The position numbers were made by a program, and so were the translations under genes. From contig CAUYUJ010001384.1 of NCBI GenBank assembly GCA_963575745.1, positions 33,501 to 97,500 of the forward strand: a stretch of DNA of 64,000 bases, written 5' to 3'. Origin of the DNA: Prorocentrum cordatum. Taxonomy: Eukaryota > Sar > Dinophyceae > Prorocentrales > Prorocentraceae. The notes beneath the pieces are model-generated. The model saw only the letters and a program-made list of their open reading frames with translations, was not told where the DNA came from and did no database searches. Numbering within the stretch: position 1 is the first letter of the stretch; the number at the start of each line of letters is the position of its first letter. This document shows, one piece after another, positions 11,331-21,453 of the stretch.

Positions 11331-11614
11331 GAAGGGCGATGCTGTGGCGAGCCAATCGTGCCATGTGTTCGAGGGCCCGTCGAATCTCTTCCCGAGTTGT
11401 CTGAGGATCAGGTTCGGTTTCGTTTGGGGCATGACCAGCGTCACAGAGATTTGAAGCGGGGCTCATGGAGGAGGAGGAGGAGTTCAAAAGGAGTAGTAGG
11501 AGGTGGACGGCTATCAGAAGGTCGTATCGTAGGCAGCTTATTATATTTCGTCATCGAGAAGTTCCTGGTCACGCACATGGAGGTGGGATACTGACGGAGG
11601 ATCGTTCTAAATGA
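11331..11614 (+). pseudogene. LINE 1 linker between endonuclease and RT
   Basis: R/E-rich short frames (for example EEEEFKRSS...RRSYRRQ) resemble the charged linker of LINE 2 (about 18360-18620), but frames change and no domain is recognisable. Confidence 0.45.
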
Positions 11615-12482
11615 GTGGAGGGTCTATCTCAGCATGCCAAGTCAAAGTACGATGATGAGAAGATGAGGAGCCCGAATAACAATTGTCTTGAAGAGCTTCG
11701 TGTCCGTGCTGATTGGGCTGCCTTTTTGGGTTCCAGTGGGCCTCGAGAGTGTCCGATCTCTATGGCTGTGCTTCTTCGTGCTCGTTCTAGGCTCAAGGAG
11801 GGTCGTGCTGTGGGAGCAGATGGAATGCCTTGCACTGCTCTCAAAGCCTTGGCATGGTCTTCTCTTCGTGTGATATTATCGTCGTTCCAGTTACTTTATC
11901 GTCGTGGAGTGTCATCGCCAGACTCCTGGCGCCAGTTACGTGTAAGCCTCATGTTGAAGGATCCCAAGTTTCGCCGTTTTGGTGAGTCTCGTGCATCGCA
12001 GTTCTCAGCATATTCAGTTAGTGGTACCCGCGCTGCCTCACCCTGTTATTGGACGAGCATGTTCGTCGGGCCCTGCCATGTACGGGCTGCAATCTCTATG
12101 GTTTCTGCTCTGGCCACCGTTGTCACGAGATCATGGCGGGCCTCAAGGTATTGGCTCGTCACTCGAGGCTTTGGGGTAAAGATCAGAACGTCTTCATTGC
12201 GAGTCTTGGTGTGGGCAGGCGTTTGCCCACCTAACGATTCCCCGAGGTAGTGCAAGCTTGCAATGGTTACAAGTTGATGATGAGTTGATCTTCGCTCTTA
12301 TGGAAGGTGCAGTTACTAATGCCGCTGGGTTTCAATTTCAAGAGGTTCGTTCTTATCCGATTCCATGGGATTCGTGCATCCGTACTGGGTCTCTGGAGGG
12401 CCCACCGTTGTGGAATGCGCAGTGTATCAATATGTGTGGGCCTGTATATTAGAATTGGGAGCGTCTGGGAACAGGCCTTGTC
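11615..12482 (+). pseudogene. reverse transcriptase N-terminal half, LINE 1
   Basis: The first frame (11615-12000) carries LLRARSRLKEGRAVGADG and a following WSSLRVILSSFQ segment, the palm and fingers entry typical of LINE RTs and alignable with LLRARAKLSTGKAPGPDN in LINE 2. The signal moves to another frame near 12049 (LYGFCSGHRCHEIMAGLK), then again near 12230. The motif A equivalent reads SLGVG then AFAHLTIP where LINE 2 has NLDILQAFDNVTP, so both aspartates are gone. Motif B is RTGSLEGPPLW. Several frameshifts and lost catalytic residues make this non-functional. Confidence 0.75.
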
Positions 12483-13265
12483 TTGTCGGCGGAGGCTGGA
12501 GGCATCTGTGTGTCTCGCTTTGTATGGGCAGACAACGTCATTCTGGTGGCGGGCCCCCTCCCCATGTTGACCTCGATGATCGTCGAACTAAGCCAGCCCC
12601 TGTATTTGCATGGTTTCCATGGGAAAACACCCAGCCTCGATTTCATGAATGTTGCCAGTGATGATACTGACCCCCTGGTTGTCCATTCTTCCTCTTCTCC
12701 GGGATCCGCGAGAAATTGCCCAAGCTCAGCCCTGGTGTTCAAGCGCGTCTCGGCGCTGAAGATCTTGGGCACCGTTATTGACAGAAGTTTTACTGATAAT
12801 GAGGATATTCGCCACCGAATGCGATGTGCCGTTGGAGCCTTCTGGGAAGACAAATCTTATTATCAATCGCGTCTTATGTCTATGCATTCGAAGATTCGCC
12901 GCTTTGACTCGAGAGTTCGTAGCAAGTTCTTGTATGGTTTGGAAGGGGCTTCTATTGATGCCAATGCGTTGCGGTACATTCACAAGGAGGAAGGGAATAT
13001 GCTGTCTCTAATGGTCTGGCGTAACAAGCGAACAGATGAGAGCTGGAGTATGTTCCTATCCCGTCTATTCTGTCGTGGTCGCCAGGCTTTGTTTCGTGAA
13101 CGGAAGGCTAGCCTTGTGCAGTTGTTTTTGTATAAGCAGTGGTTGTGGGCGAAGGATTTCGTGCCATTTTTTCTTTCTCCTGTCTCATCCCCGTCATCTG
13201 CTGCTGCTGCGTCACCTCCTATGCTTTCTCAATATGTCTTTGGAGCTTTGCCTATACCGCTGTAA
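12483..13265 (+). pseudogene. RT motif C and connection region, LINE 1
   Basis: A 260-residue open stretch. Residues 13-21 read FVWADNVIL, the motif C position, with the aspartate codon at 12531-12533 and Asn instead of a second Asp. Downstream ILGTVIDRSFTDNED, IRRFDSRVRSKFLYGLEG and MVWRNKRTDESWSMFLSR align with ILGATLEETWKDHSDS, RFSRYQAKVIAALLFNCEG and ALMSGLHKRRTEGWSEFQRR in LINE 2, confirming one family. It ends at a TAA after a proline/serine-rich stretch. The same frame reopens at once (13293), so this stop is probably a mutation. Confidence 0.75.
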
Positions 13266-13292
13266 GGGAAGGAGGATCAGAGCGTCTCGGTT

Positions 13293-14198
13293 GTGGGTGG
13301 GTCGCCGTCGTTTGGTGATGTGACCGTGGAGGATGGTCGCAAGAGAAATCGCAGGCAGGAGATTGGTGAGATGCAGAGGCAGGCTAAACGTGTCCGTGGG
13401 ACTTTGTTTCAAAACACTGCTCGTGTGCGTGATGCCTTTGAGCCGTCCCGTGCTGTGCCACCGTCTGAGAAGAGACGGAGGCTGCGTTGGTCCTCCGAGC
13501 CAGTGGCCCCATGTGTGTCCAGCCTTGCTCAGTCTCGCCTGCTGATGTTGCGCGCTTCGGGTTCGTGGACACGGGCTCGTGACACCCTGATCCAACTTGC
13601 TGGGACCAAGGAGGCTCGGGCGTATACCCGCTTGAGGGGCCAGAGTACAAATCTGAAGGGGCCCACGCCGTGGCACCTTATCTTCGAGATGTTGGGGGGC
13701 GAACTCTGGCAGTCTAACCTGAGTTGGTGTGAGCACGGCTGGTTATCTTTTATCCGTGGTGTTTGTGGTCTCCTTGACTTGCCTGATATCCTGCAGTGGT
13801 GTGTACTTAAAGACCCCCATCCCTGGAATCCTAAGGAGAAGGACGATGAGGAGGTGAACATGACGGAGGAGCAGAAGGCTAAATCATATGATAAGTTAGC
13901 TCAGAGACTTGCTAAAGTATTCTTGGATGAATCTTCCTGGGAGAGTGTACCTGGGCATCTTGCGGTTGAGTTGAAGGGTGACTCGCAATGTGTGATCCGA
14001 TGGTTGGAGGGGCTTTATTGCACGGGGAACGTAGGCTATGCTTCCAAGGTGGCGGAAATGCAGAACCTGTTATGTGACCTTTCCGTCTCATGTCTTTTCC
14101 GTCCTCCTGAGTCTGGTCGCAATATCTTTAAGTGGGTGTATAGGGAAAGAAACGCTGAGGCTGAGGACATGACTTGGAACGCTCGTATTGGTAATTGA
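13293..14198 (+). pseudogene. connection domain and RNase H DS/N..D half, LINE 1
   Basis: A 301-residue open stretch in the same frame as the preceding RT part. It begins with a basic segment, then SWTRARDTLIQLAG, which aligns with KWTEHRDTCILALPA in LINE 2. At residues 228-237 it has the RNase H-like block KGDSQCVIRW (Asp230) and at 280-296 WVYRERNAEAED. In a standard RNase H these blocks are the third and fourth; the DG and E blocks that should precede them lie downstream. A TGA at 14196-14198 interrupts the frame between the two halves. Confidence 0.7.
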
Positions 14199-14578
14199 GG
14201 TCTCTGGCATGACGACGACTTTTTGAAACTTATCAAGTTGAACGCAGTTATGATCGACTGTATCCGTGGTTCTTCCGACGGTGGTCGTTCCCAACATGGT
14301 GTCGGGTCTGGCTGGGTACTTGATGTGAGGGTTGCTTCTTTCGCTCGCAATCTTCTTCCTCCCTCTTCCTCTATCGTCTGTGGCTGGCGCCGTGTTGCCT
14401 CTGAGGCCTTCCTTCTCCCCTCCTCCTGCACTATCACGTCGGCTGAGCTGTCTGCCGCCCATCGGCTCCTCTCTGCAGGAGTGCTTGTGATTCTGCAAAA
14501 GTCGGGCTTCATAAGCATGTGTAGTTCGTGGTCTGGACGTGAGCACCGTCCTGCCATGACTCTACGCAAACGCGAAAA
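14199..14578 (+). pseudogene. RNase H DGG/E half, LINE 1, after an in-frame stop
   Basis: The same reading frame continues past the TGA. It contains GSSDGGRSQHGVGSGWVLD (Asp codon 14277-14279) and, about 55 residues later, CTITSAELSAAHRLLSA, the DG and E blocks of RNase H. They follow the DS/N..D half instead of preceding it. The arrangement repeats in LINE 2 without a stop between the halves. Sequence after about 14500 loses similarity and runs into the 3' A-run. Confidence 0.7.
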
Positions 14579-14604
14579 AACCAAGGTTGACGGTTTACCG
14601 CCGG
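14579..14604 (+). repeat. hairpin motif, copy 12, right part at LINE 1 3' end
   Basis: AAAAAACC is followed directly by AAGGTTGACGGTTTACCGCC. Only the loop and right arm remain; the left arm is replaced by LINE sequence. Confidence 0.85.
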
Positions 14605-15640
14605 CTTCCAGTTCGATTTCTCGAAAGTTGAACACTTGTTAGAACTCTATTCTTTTCTTTTCATATTTGATCTTATTTCCGCTCGCCATCTGAATCTCAG
14701 GTCGATCAGGGACATATTTCTGCCAAGAAGCGTTTGGGCGGGACCGACCGTTTAGTGTCATCTTGGCAGGGGCTGTCGGTTTTCTTAACTAAACCCGAGG
14801 TGTACAAGAGCTGCAGAGCTGACAGGCGCACCTTGTCTATCTAGAACCATCAGGCGCGTTAGTCTCAAGTATCTAGATGTCCGAACTCGGTCTGCTACCA
14901 GAGCTAGGTTTGAAAAACAATCGTACCCTGCTACTTTTTGAGATGATGATGGTTTGCTTGGCTTAACTCGAGCTGCAGATGAGCTACAGAGCTCTGCGGC
15001 ACAGCAATCGAACAATAATCATTAGGAGCGCGATTCCCAAGTATCTGGATGTCTGAACTCCTCCCAGAGCTGGATTGGAAACACTATTCGTATTCTATTT
15101 TTTCAGATGGTGATGGTTTTCTTGATGTAGCTCGAGCTGCAGATGAGCTACAGAGCTGTTCGATACAGCAAACTATTCGTACTCTGCTAGTCTTGTGGAG
15201 ATGACGATGCGTTTCTTCTTGTAAGTCGAGCTGCAGATGAGCTACAGAGCTATTGGACACAGGAATCGGAAGGACATCATCAGAAACGCCAGTCTCGAGT
15301 ATCTAGATGCCCGAACTCGGTCTGCTACCAGAGCTGGCCTCGTAAACCTATTCTTACCCTGCTAATTTTTGAGAAATGATGTTGGTTTCTTGAGATAACT
15401 CGAGTTGCAGATGAGCAGCTACAGAGCTCTTTGGTACAGCAATCGAAAGTACATTATCAGAATCGCTAGTCTCAAGTATCTAGATGCCCGAACTCGGTCT
15501 GCTTCCAGAGTTGGTTGGAACCCAACAAACTGTTCGTACTCTAGTATGTTGCTTGAGATGACTATGCCTTTCTTGATGTAGCTCGAGCTGCAGATGAGAT
15601 TAGAGCTGTTCAGCACAGCTATTGACGAACATCATCAGGA
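14605..15640 (+). repeat. composite repeat 2a: header and array G
   Basis: A header block (TTTGATCTTATTTCCGCTCG ... GGCGGGACCGACCG) is followed by about five units of a diverged tandem family. Units carry CCGAACTCGGTCTGCTACCAG, AGCTGCAGATGAGCTACAGAGCT and CTCAAGTATCTAGATG. They are related to arrays A-F in the GAACTCGGTCTG and hairpin parts but form a separate subfamily shared with 16500-17290 and 21640-22440. Confidence 0.8.
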
Positions 15641-16080
15641 GCGCTCGTTGCAAGTACCAACGCTTGGAAATCGGTGTGCCACCAGGGCTGGAACCAAACA
15701 ACTATTCGTACTTCTCTCGTCCTCCTCCTTCTCCTCCCGTGCCTTCTCCTCTTCCTTCTTCACCTGCTTCCCCTTCTCTTTCTCCTCCTGCTCTTACTCT
15801 TCCTCCTTCTCATCGCCTTCCTCCTCTTCATCATCATCGTCGTCCCTCTTCTCCCTCTCCGCCCTTCCCCCTCCTGCTCGTCGTCCTCGTCTTCCTCCTC
15901 CCCGTCCGTCTCCCCGCCAACTCCTTCTTCTCCTCCTTCTGTTCCTCTGCCTCCTCCGTCTCCTTCTCCTCCTCACTCCTTCTTCTCCTCCGGCGTCCTC
16001 CCCCATGAAACTGCGCCCTCGCGCGCGCGGAATGCGAGATTGCCGCGCCCGCATGTCGCGAGGGGGCTCTACGAGTCCCG
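15641..16080 (+). repeat. pyrimidine-rich block plus conserved GC tail
   Basis: After CCACCAGGGCTGGAACCAAAC comes a 270 bp strongly pyrimidine-rich strand (CTCCTT/CTTCTC). A conserved tail follows: GAAACTGCGCCCTCGCGC, GGAATGCGAGATTGCCGC and GGCTCTACGAGTCCCG. The same order appears at 17320-17757 and 22440-22872. Ser/Leu/Pro- or Arg-rich open frames on both strands are by-products. Confidence 0.8.
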
Positions 16081-16313
16081 TGGAACACGTTTTGGGTAGC
16101 CTCTTTCTTCTCTAACCTGTTCCTACACCTTTGCAATTTCACATGTCGTGCTGCATCCTTTTCCTTGTTCCTGCATCCTATTCCGATGCCTATGCCTCAG
16201 TGGCTCGGCAGTGTGATGATAAGAGCTGCCTTCTCTAGCTACCCTGTGCTCCGTTTGGGAGTCTTGGGGCTCAGCTGTCACAGCTGTCCGCGCCCTGACT
16301 CAAACTCAAAAAA
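16081..16313 (+). mobile_element. short insertion at the hairpin site
   Basis: About 230 bp lie between GCTCTACGAGTCCCG, the normal lead-in of the hairpin, and AAAAAACC followed by AAGGTTG, the normal right part. The insert ends in an A-run like both LINEs and contains no ORF. It may be a 5'-truncated LINE copy or a SINE-like passenger; its sequence does not obviously match the 3' end of LINE 1 or LINE 2. Confidence 0.6.
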
Positions 16314-16338
16314 CCAAGGTTGTCGGTGCGCCGCCGGC
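16312..16338 (+). repeat. hairpin motif, copy 13, right part
   Basis: CCAAGGTTGTCGGTGCGCCGCC follows the A-run. This is a diverged right arm, and the left arm is replaced by the short insertion. Confidence 0.75.
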
Positions 16339-17757
16339 CCCCAGTTTTGCATAATGTTACTCGGTTTAAATTCGATGTCTCGAAGTTTGAATTCGTTGGA
16401 GCTCCAGTATTTTTCTCCTCATATTCGATCTTATTCCCGCTCGCCATCTGAATCTCAGGTCGTTCGGGTACATATTGCTGCCAGAAAGCATCCAGGCGGG
16501 ATCGGCCGTTCAGTGTCATCTTGGCAGGTGTTGTCGGTTTTCTGTATTTAAGCCGAGCTGTAGAAGAGCTGCAGAGCTGGCAGGCACACCTAATATATCT
16601 AGAACCATCAGGCGCGTTAGTCTCAAGTATCTAGATGTCCGAACTCGGTCTGCTTCCAGAGTTCGCGCCGAGAACCCATTCGTACTCTTCTAATGTTTTT
16701 CGAGATGATGCTGAGTTTCTTGATGTAACTCGAGCTGCAGATGAGCTACAGAGCTGCTTGGTACAGCAATCTTGAGGAAATCATCAGGAACGCTAGTCTG
16801 AAGTATCTAGATGCCCGAACTCGGTCTGCTATTAGAGCTGGGTCCGAACAACTAGTCGTGCTCTGCTGATCTTTTAGAGATGGCAATGCGTTTCTTCATG
16901 TAAGTCGAGCTGCAGGTGAGCTACAGAGCTATTGGACACAGGAATCGCCAGAAACGCTAGTCTCGAGTATCGCCCGAACTCGGTCTGCTACCAGAGCTGG
17001 TCTCGAACGACTATTCGTACTCTGCTAATTTTTGAGAAGTGATGATGGCTTTCTGGAGATAAATCGCGGTGCAGATGAGGTACAGAGCTCTTTGGGGCAG
17101 CAATCGAAAGTACATTATCAGAATCGCTAGTCTCAAGTATCTAGGTGCCCGAACTCGGTCTGCTATCAGAGTTGGTTGGAACAGAAAAATGTTCGTACTT
17201 TAGTAGTGTTTTATAAGATATGACGATGCCTTTCTTGATGTAGCCCGATCTGCAGTTGAGATTAGAGCTGTTCGGCACAGCAATTGGACGAAACTCACCA
17301 GGAGCGCACGATGCAAATATCTACATGTGGGAATCGGTCTGCCACCAGGGCTGGAACCAAACAACTATTCGTACTTCTCTTGTCCTCTTCTTTCTCCTCC
17401 CTCCCCTCCTCCTCTTCCTCGTTCATCTGCTCCTACCTCTCTTTCTCCTCCTTCTCCTACTCTTCCTCCTTTTCCTCATCTTCCTCCTCTACATCATCAT
17501 CATCTTCCCTCTTCTCCCTCTCCACCCTTCCCCCCCCTGCTCGTCGTCTTCCTCTTCCTCCTCCCCATCCGTTTCCTCCGCCTGCTCCTTCTTCTCCTTC
17601 TCCTTCTCTTCCTCAGCCTCCTCCATCTCCTTGTCCTCCTCGTTCCTTCTTCTCCTCCGCGCCCTCCCCCGTGAAACTGCGCCCTGGCGCGCGCGCGGAA
17701 TGCGAGATTGCCGCGCCCGCATTCCACGAGGAAGCTCTGCGAGTTCCCGGCAACCCG
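16339..17757 (+). repeat. composite repeat 2b: header, array H, pyrimidine block
   Basis: Same architecture as 14605-16080: header (CATATTCGATCTTATTCCC), about five diverged tandem units, then GGAACCAAACAACTATTC. A pyrimidine-rich strand (about 17375-17660) and the conserved GAAACTGCGCCCTGGCGC tail follow. It is interrupted at GAGTTCCCGGC by LINE 2. Confidence 0.8.
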
Positions 17758-18975
17758 TATATGACTCAAACAAAACGTGGTGCACGTAAAACAAGACCTC
17801 ATAGGGTTGTCTCGGGCTTCGAAACTCGACGGGCGCCTAGGCTGCAATCTATGAGGAGGGCCCTACTGGACTTCTGCGGGCTCTGGGGCATAAGGATGGA
17901 GAACACATTTGGGCAGAGGGGGGTTACTTTCAAATCAAGTACGGGGGTGGAGAAGGTACTCGACTATGTTGGTGTCAGCCGTCGTTTACACAGGCAGGAG
18001 ATCACTGTAGGCTGGATGCTGCCTGCGGAAGTGTGCCACGCCTGGACGGAGCACCCATGCAGCAGATACGAGCGTGCGCTGTCTGACCACGCTTGCATAG
18101 TTGTTCGCTTGTCTTGTGTACCGTCTGCGAAGAGACGGACCCAGCCTGCTCGAAAGTTCATCTACTTGCAACCGGTGTCGCAGCTTGAGTTTGCGAAGAA
18201 CATGGACGATCGGGGCAGTCGTTGCCGTGCATTGTGCCAGGGAAATGCCGACCCAGAGGATCGACAGGAGATGTTGGATATGCTGGGACCTGACCTCATA
18301 AAGGCCGCCGAGGAGACCCCCCAGAAGGATACCAATCCCAGGAATAATGTGCCAAAGAAATCCGAGATCCACTGGGCCGCCCAGGAAAGTAAACGCGAAG
18401 CACTTCGTCGTGGGGATAGAGAGGAGGCCAAACGGTGCTCAAAGATAGTGAGGAGAGAAAGGAGGAGGCTGGAGGCGAGAGTACAGAGGTGGAGGACGGA
18501 GATGAACACGAGGAGGAGGAGGAGGGCCAAGACGGAGACGTGGATCCTTGCCAACGGGATGGAGTCCCAGAACCGCGAGGAGTGGGGGGACGAGATATTG
18601 GGGCACATGAAGTCTAAGGTGGAGGACCCCGAGGCCAGGGAGGTGACCCTTCGTGAGCTGCAGTCGCTGCGTGGTCTATGTTCGGGAAGCGGATCTTCAG
18701 AGGTGTTCTCGATGTCGCTCCTGCTGCGGGCGAGGGCGAAGCTGTCCACGGGAAAGGCCCCAGGTCCCGACAACGTGACTGTCACGATGTTGAAACAGCT
18801 CTCGTGGGCATCTGTTCGACGTGTTCTGGTGAGCTTCCAAGGTGTGTGTTCCCGCAAGTTATGTTGCCCCGACAGTCGGCGTCAACTAGCTGCCACGCTC
18901 ATGCCTAAAGAAATGGACATACAACATTTGACAGATACACGTGTACTATGTTTACAGTCGTGTCTTATGAAATGA
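17758..18975 (+). pseudogene. endonuclease C-terminus, linker and RT entry, LINE 2
   Basis: The open frame runs in from upstream repeat DNA, but LINE sequence starts near 17758. VEKVLDYVGVSRRLHR (Asp codon 17962-17964) and ALSDHACIVVRL (18079-18114) are the DYV and SDH blocks of APE-type endonucleases. The N-terminal catalytic half is missing. A basic/acidic linker follows (REERRRLEARVQRWR), then the RT start with LLRARAKLSTGKAPGPDN and WASVRRVLVSFQG. A TGA at 18973-18975 interrupts the RT, and the same frame continues four bases later. Normal order for the family is endonuclease then RT. Confidence 0.85.
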
Positions 18976-18978
18976 TAC

Positions 18979-20691
18979 ATGACATGTATTGTGATGATGA
19001 TTGAGAAGAGGATTGAGGAGCACCGACACTATGTATGCCTGTACGGATTCAGATCGGGACGAAAAACATCGGAAATCACCAGCGTTGCCAAAATTCTCAG
19101 CCAGCACTCCGCTGTCTGGGGCAAAGGAGACAGTTTGTGGCTTGCCAACCTCGATATCTTACAAGCATTCGATAATGTCACTCCGTGCCTCGCCATGCGC
19201 TGTCTTCGTGCTCTTGACATACCAGCTGATCTCATTGTGGCGTTGATTGAACCCATGATTGATAACCAGTGCGTGGCCAGCTTCGAGGGCATCGAGGCAT
19301 CTTCAGCTGTCTATTGGGACAAATCTATTCGAACGGGAGGAGTGGAGGGGCCGATGATTTTTCTTGCAGTATCTATTGCACTCTGGAGAGATGTGATTGA
19401 CAGGTGGAGGCAGGATACGCAGTACGGTATCAAGTTGGAAGATGATGAGCGCATGTTCAACGGTGAGCGTATGACCCACAGTTTCTGGGCAGATAATCTT
19501 CTGTTGTATGCGAAGACCCGCTCTGACCTCGAGTTGATGGTGCGTGACATGAGTATCCCGCTGATGAATGCAGGAATGAGCTGGAAGCCGAAATCCTTGA
19601 TGTATATTTACTTTGGTGCGCCGCCTGGCATCCCGCCGTCCCCCGAGCAGGATATCCGTGTGCTGGTGCCGTCTTATGACGCTGCTCTTGGGGCCCGAGA
19701 AGTGGTCCTGCCGCGTGTTCAGTCGTTTGAGATCCTGGGAGCCACTCTGGAGGAGACCTGGAAGGACCACTCGGATTCAAAGGCCATGCTCCAGAAAGCC
19801 CAGAAGGTATTCTTTGGGGAAATCGCTTATTATCGCTGCTCTGGTATTGATTTGGCTGAGAGATTTTCTCGTTATCAAGCTAAAGTGATTGCTGCATTAT
19901 TATTCAACTGTGAGGGCAGAACGCCCGACTATTCCACCATCGCTGCTGTTCGCTCTTTTGAAGGCAGATGCCTGGCGTTAATGTCAGGTCTACACAAGCG
20001 GAGAACTGAAGGATGGTCTGAGTTTCAACGTAGGCGATACAAAGTTGGACGGCAGAGTTTTGTTGAGCTTGGATTCCGAAGTGCGGTGCAGATATGGATA
20101 TTTCGTTGTTGGGATTGGGCCAAGGATGTCTCAGTTGCTGCAAGTATTCGTATGAGGAGGTACACAACACACACAGTGGAGGAGGAGGGGGAGACGGTAC
20201 CAAATCGGCGTCAGAGGAAAACTCGGGCGATGGCGGTGGCGGCGGCCTCTCATGTATCCCAGATCTCCCAGATGTCGAGTGGCGGTCGTCGGCGGACAAC
20301 GGGTGATCAGCCTGCCATACCTGAGGAGTCGGACATGTCACGTGAATGGATGGTATCTAGGCTGGCCATGCTACATGGAAGGGGGAAGTGGACGGAACAT
20401 CGGGACACATGTATTCTAGCGTTGCCTGCAAAAGATAGGAAGCATCTCACACGCATGAGCATGGGTGCACCTGCCCGTGGACATACTGTGTGGGACTGGT
20501 GTTTGTGCGATCTCTTTGGTTGTGAGTGGTACCTCTCGTTCGACAGCTCCGCTGGTTCCCGAGAGAAATATTGCAAACATTTGCTGACTGCGATTGGCAT
20601 GCAACACTTGTTCGACTTGTTTGTTTTACCCAGGCCACCTGGTGTGAGGCACGCGAAGGCGGAGGAGGAGGGGGAGGAGAGAGATGAATGA
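18979..20691 (+). pseudogene. reverse transcriptase and connection region, LINE 2
   Basis: 570 residues continue the preceding frame after one TGA. RT blocks in order: LYGFRSGRKTSE (21-32), motif A NLDILQAFDNV (57-67), motif B RTGGVEGPM (118-126) and motif C FWADNLLLYAKT (169-180) with Asp at 19492-19494. The second Asp usual in YADD is Asn. A thumb-like segment MSWKPKSLMYI follows. Residues 255-400 are the connection region. A Ser/Arg-rich patch and KWTEHRDTCILALPA align with LINE 1. It is essentially intact apart from the upstream stop. The function by family is target-primed reverse transcription. Confidence 0.85.
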
Positions 20692-21160
20692 GAGGATTAG
20701 CAAACGTATTGCCGCTAATTATGAGAATGAAACGGAGTGGAGGTGTGAGAATATTGAGCGTCTTGGGATGGAGATCTTGGGAGATAGTAAGACGGTTGTT
20801 AACTGGATGTGTGGTGAGTGGCAGATTCGCAACAAGCAGTATGTACGACTGGTGGGAACACTACAGAATACGGTATCGATGCTGTCTGGATGGGGACTGA
20901 CCTCACCTGCATCGGGACAGAATCTGTATAAGCATTTCTTTCGTGAGGGTAATGAACGTGCGGATAGATTGTCGTGGGAGGCCAGAGGTGGCCAAACTAT
21001 TACTCGCTGGTTTGCATATGATCAGTTCCTCAGTACTCGTAAGACTGCTCTCCGTGGTGCATTCGATGGGGGTGTCAGTAATGAAGGATGTGGAGGTGGG
21101 TGGTGGCTTCAGATTGGCGTTGTAGGTAGGGGTTCCAGCGTGCAGGTTGATTTTCCCATC

Positions 21161-21193
<33 letters not shown>

Positions 21194-21352
21194 TCCTGCA
21201 TCAGCTCGCAGAGCTTCCATTGGCACGATGTGGCCGAGGAGGCGATGAGCTTGCCTCCAGGTAGCACGGTAACCTGCTGTGAACTAGCTGCCTGCGCTGC
21301 CCTGACGAGAGCTGCTGCTAAGGTGGCGTGCGCTCTGCTGCAACCTACCTAA
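20684..21352 (+). CDS. permuted RNase H-like domain, LINE 2
   Basis: 222 residues open in the next frame, overlapping the RT frame by 8 bases. Blocks in order: EILGDSKTVVNW (Asp34), HFFREGNERADRLSWEA (Asn90, Asp94), RGAFDGGVSNEGCGGGWW (Asp128) and STVTCCELAACAAL (Glu200). These are the four acidic blocks of RNase H in the order 3, 4, 1, 2. A run of 11 serines (TCC/TCA codons, residues 160-170) lies between blocks 1 and 2. In LINE 1 the connection region and the RNase H share one frame, so the overlap here is probably a frameshift mutation. The role by family is removing RNA from the cDNA hybrid; activity of this order is inferred only. Confidence 0.75.
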
Positions 21353-21428
21353 GATGGTGGGGGTTCAGTTGCACTGCTCCGCCGATTCGGATTCGGATTC
21401 TAGTGGCGGACCGCAAACCGCAAAAAAA

Positions 21429-21453
21429 ACCAAGGTTGACGGTTTACCGCCGG
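21429..21453 (+). repeat. hairpin motif, copy 14, right part at LINE 2 3' end
   Basis: An A-run, CC, then AAGGTTGACGGTTTACCGCC. This is the same junction as at LINE 1 and at 16313. Confidence 0.9.

Larger units (their letters stand above)
10555..14580 (+). mobile_element. LINE retrotransposon 1, degenerate, APE-type
   Basis: A non-LTR retrotransposon remnant of about 4 kb. Reading 5' to 3' it shows an endonuclease-like region, a reverse transcriptase, a long connecting region and an RNase H-like region. The 3' end is a short A-run fused to the second half of the hairpin motif. The 5' edge is placed where similarity to the 9390-9430 repeat stops. The reading frame changes several times, the RT motif A aspartates are lost, and stops lie at 13263-13265 and 14196-14198, so the copy is dead. 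Frame-by-frame comparison with LINE 2 shows they are diverged members of one family. No target-site duplication was found by eye. Confidence 0.85.
17758..21430 (+). mobile_element. LINE retrotransposon 2, 5'-truncated, APE-type
   Basis: A non-LTR retrotransposon of about 3.7 kb inserted between GAGTTCCCGGC (hairpin lead-in and start of left arm) and AACCAAGGTTGAC (loop and right arm). It begins part-way through the endonuclease, so the 5' end is truncated, as is common for LINEs. It continues with RT, connection and permuted RNase H. Only two lesions are visible: a TGA at 18973-18975 and a frame change at 20684-20691. It is therefore much younger than LINE 1. The 3' end is AAAAAAAACC without a long tail. 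Confidence 0.9.

Noticed and set aside
15594-16142. Ser/Leu/Pro- and Arg/Glu-rich frames
   Set aside because: They lie in a pyrimidine-rich tract present in three repeat copies.
20684-20691. Stop/start overlap between RT and RNase H frames as translational coupling
   Set aside because: In LINE 1 the connection region and RNase H lie in a single continuous frame, so the overlap in LINE 2 is more likely a frameshift mutation.
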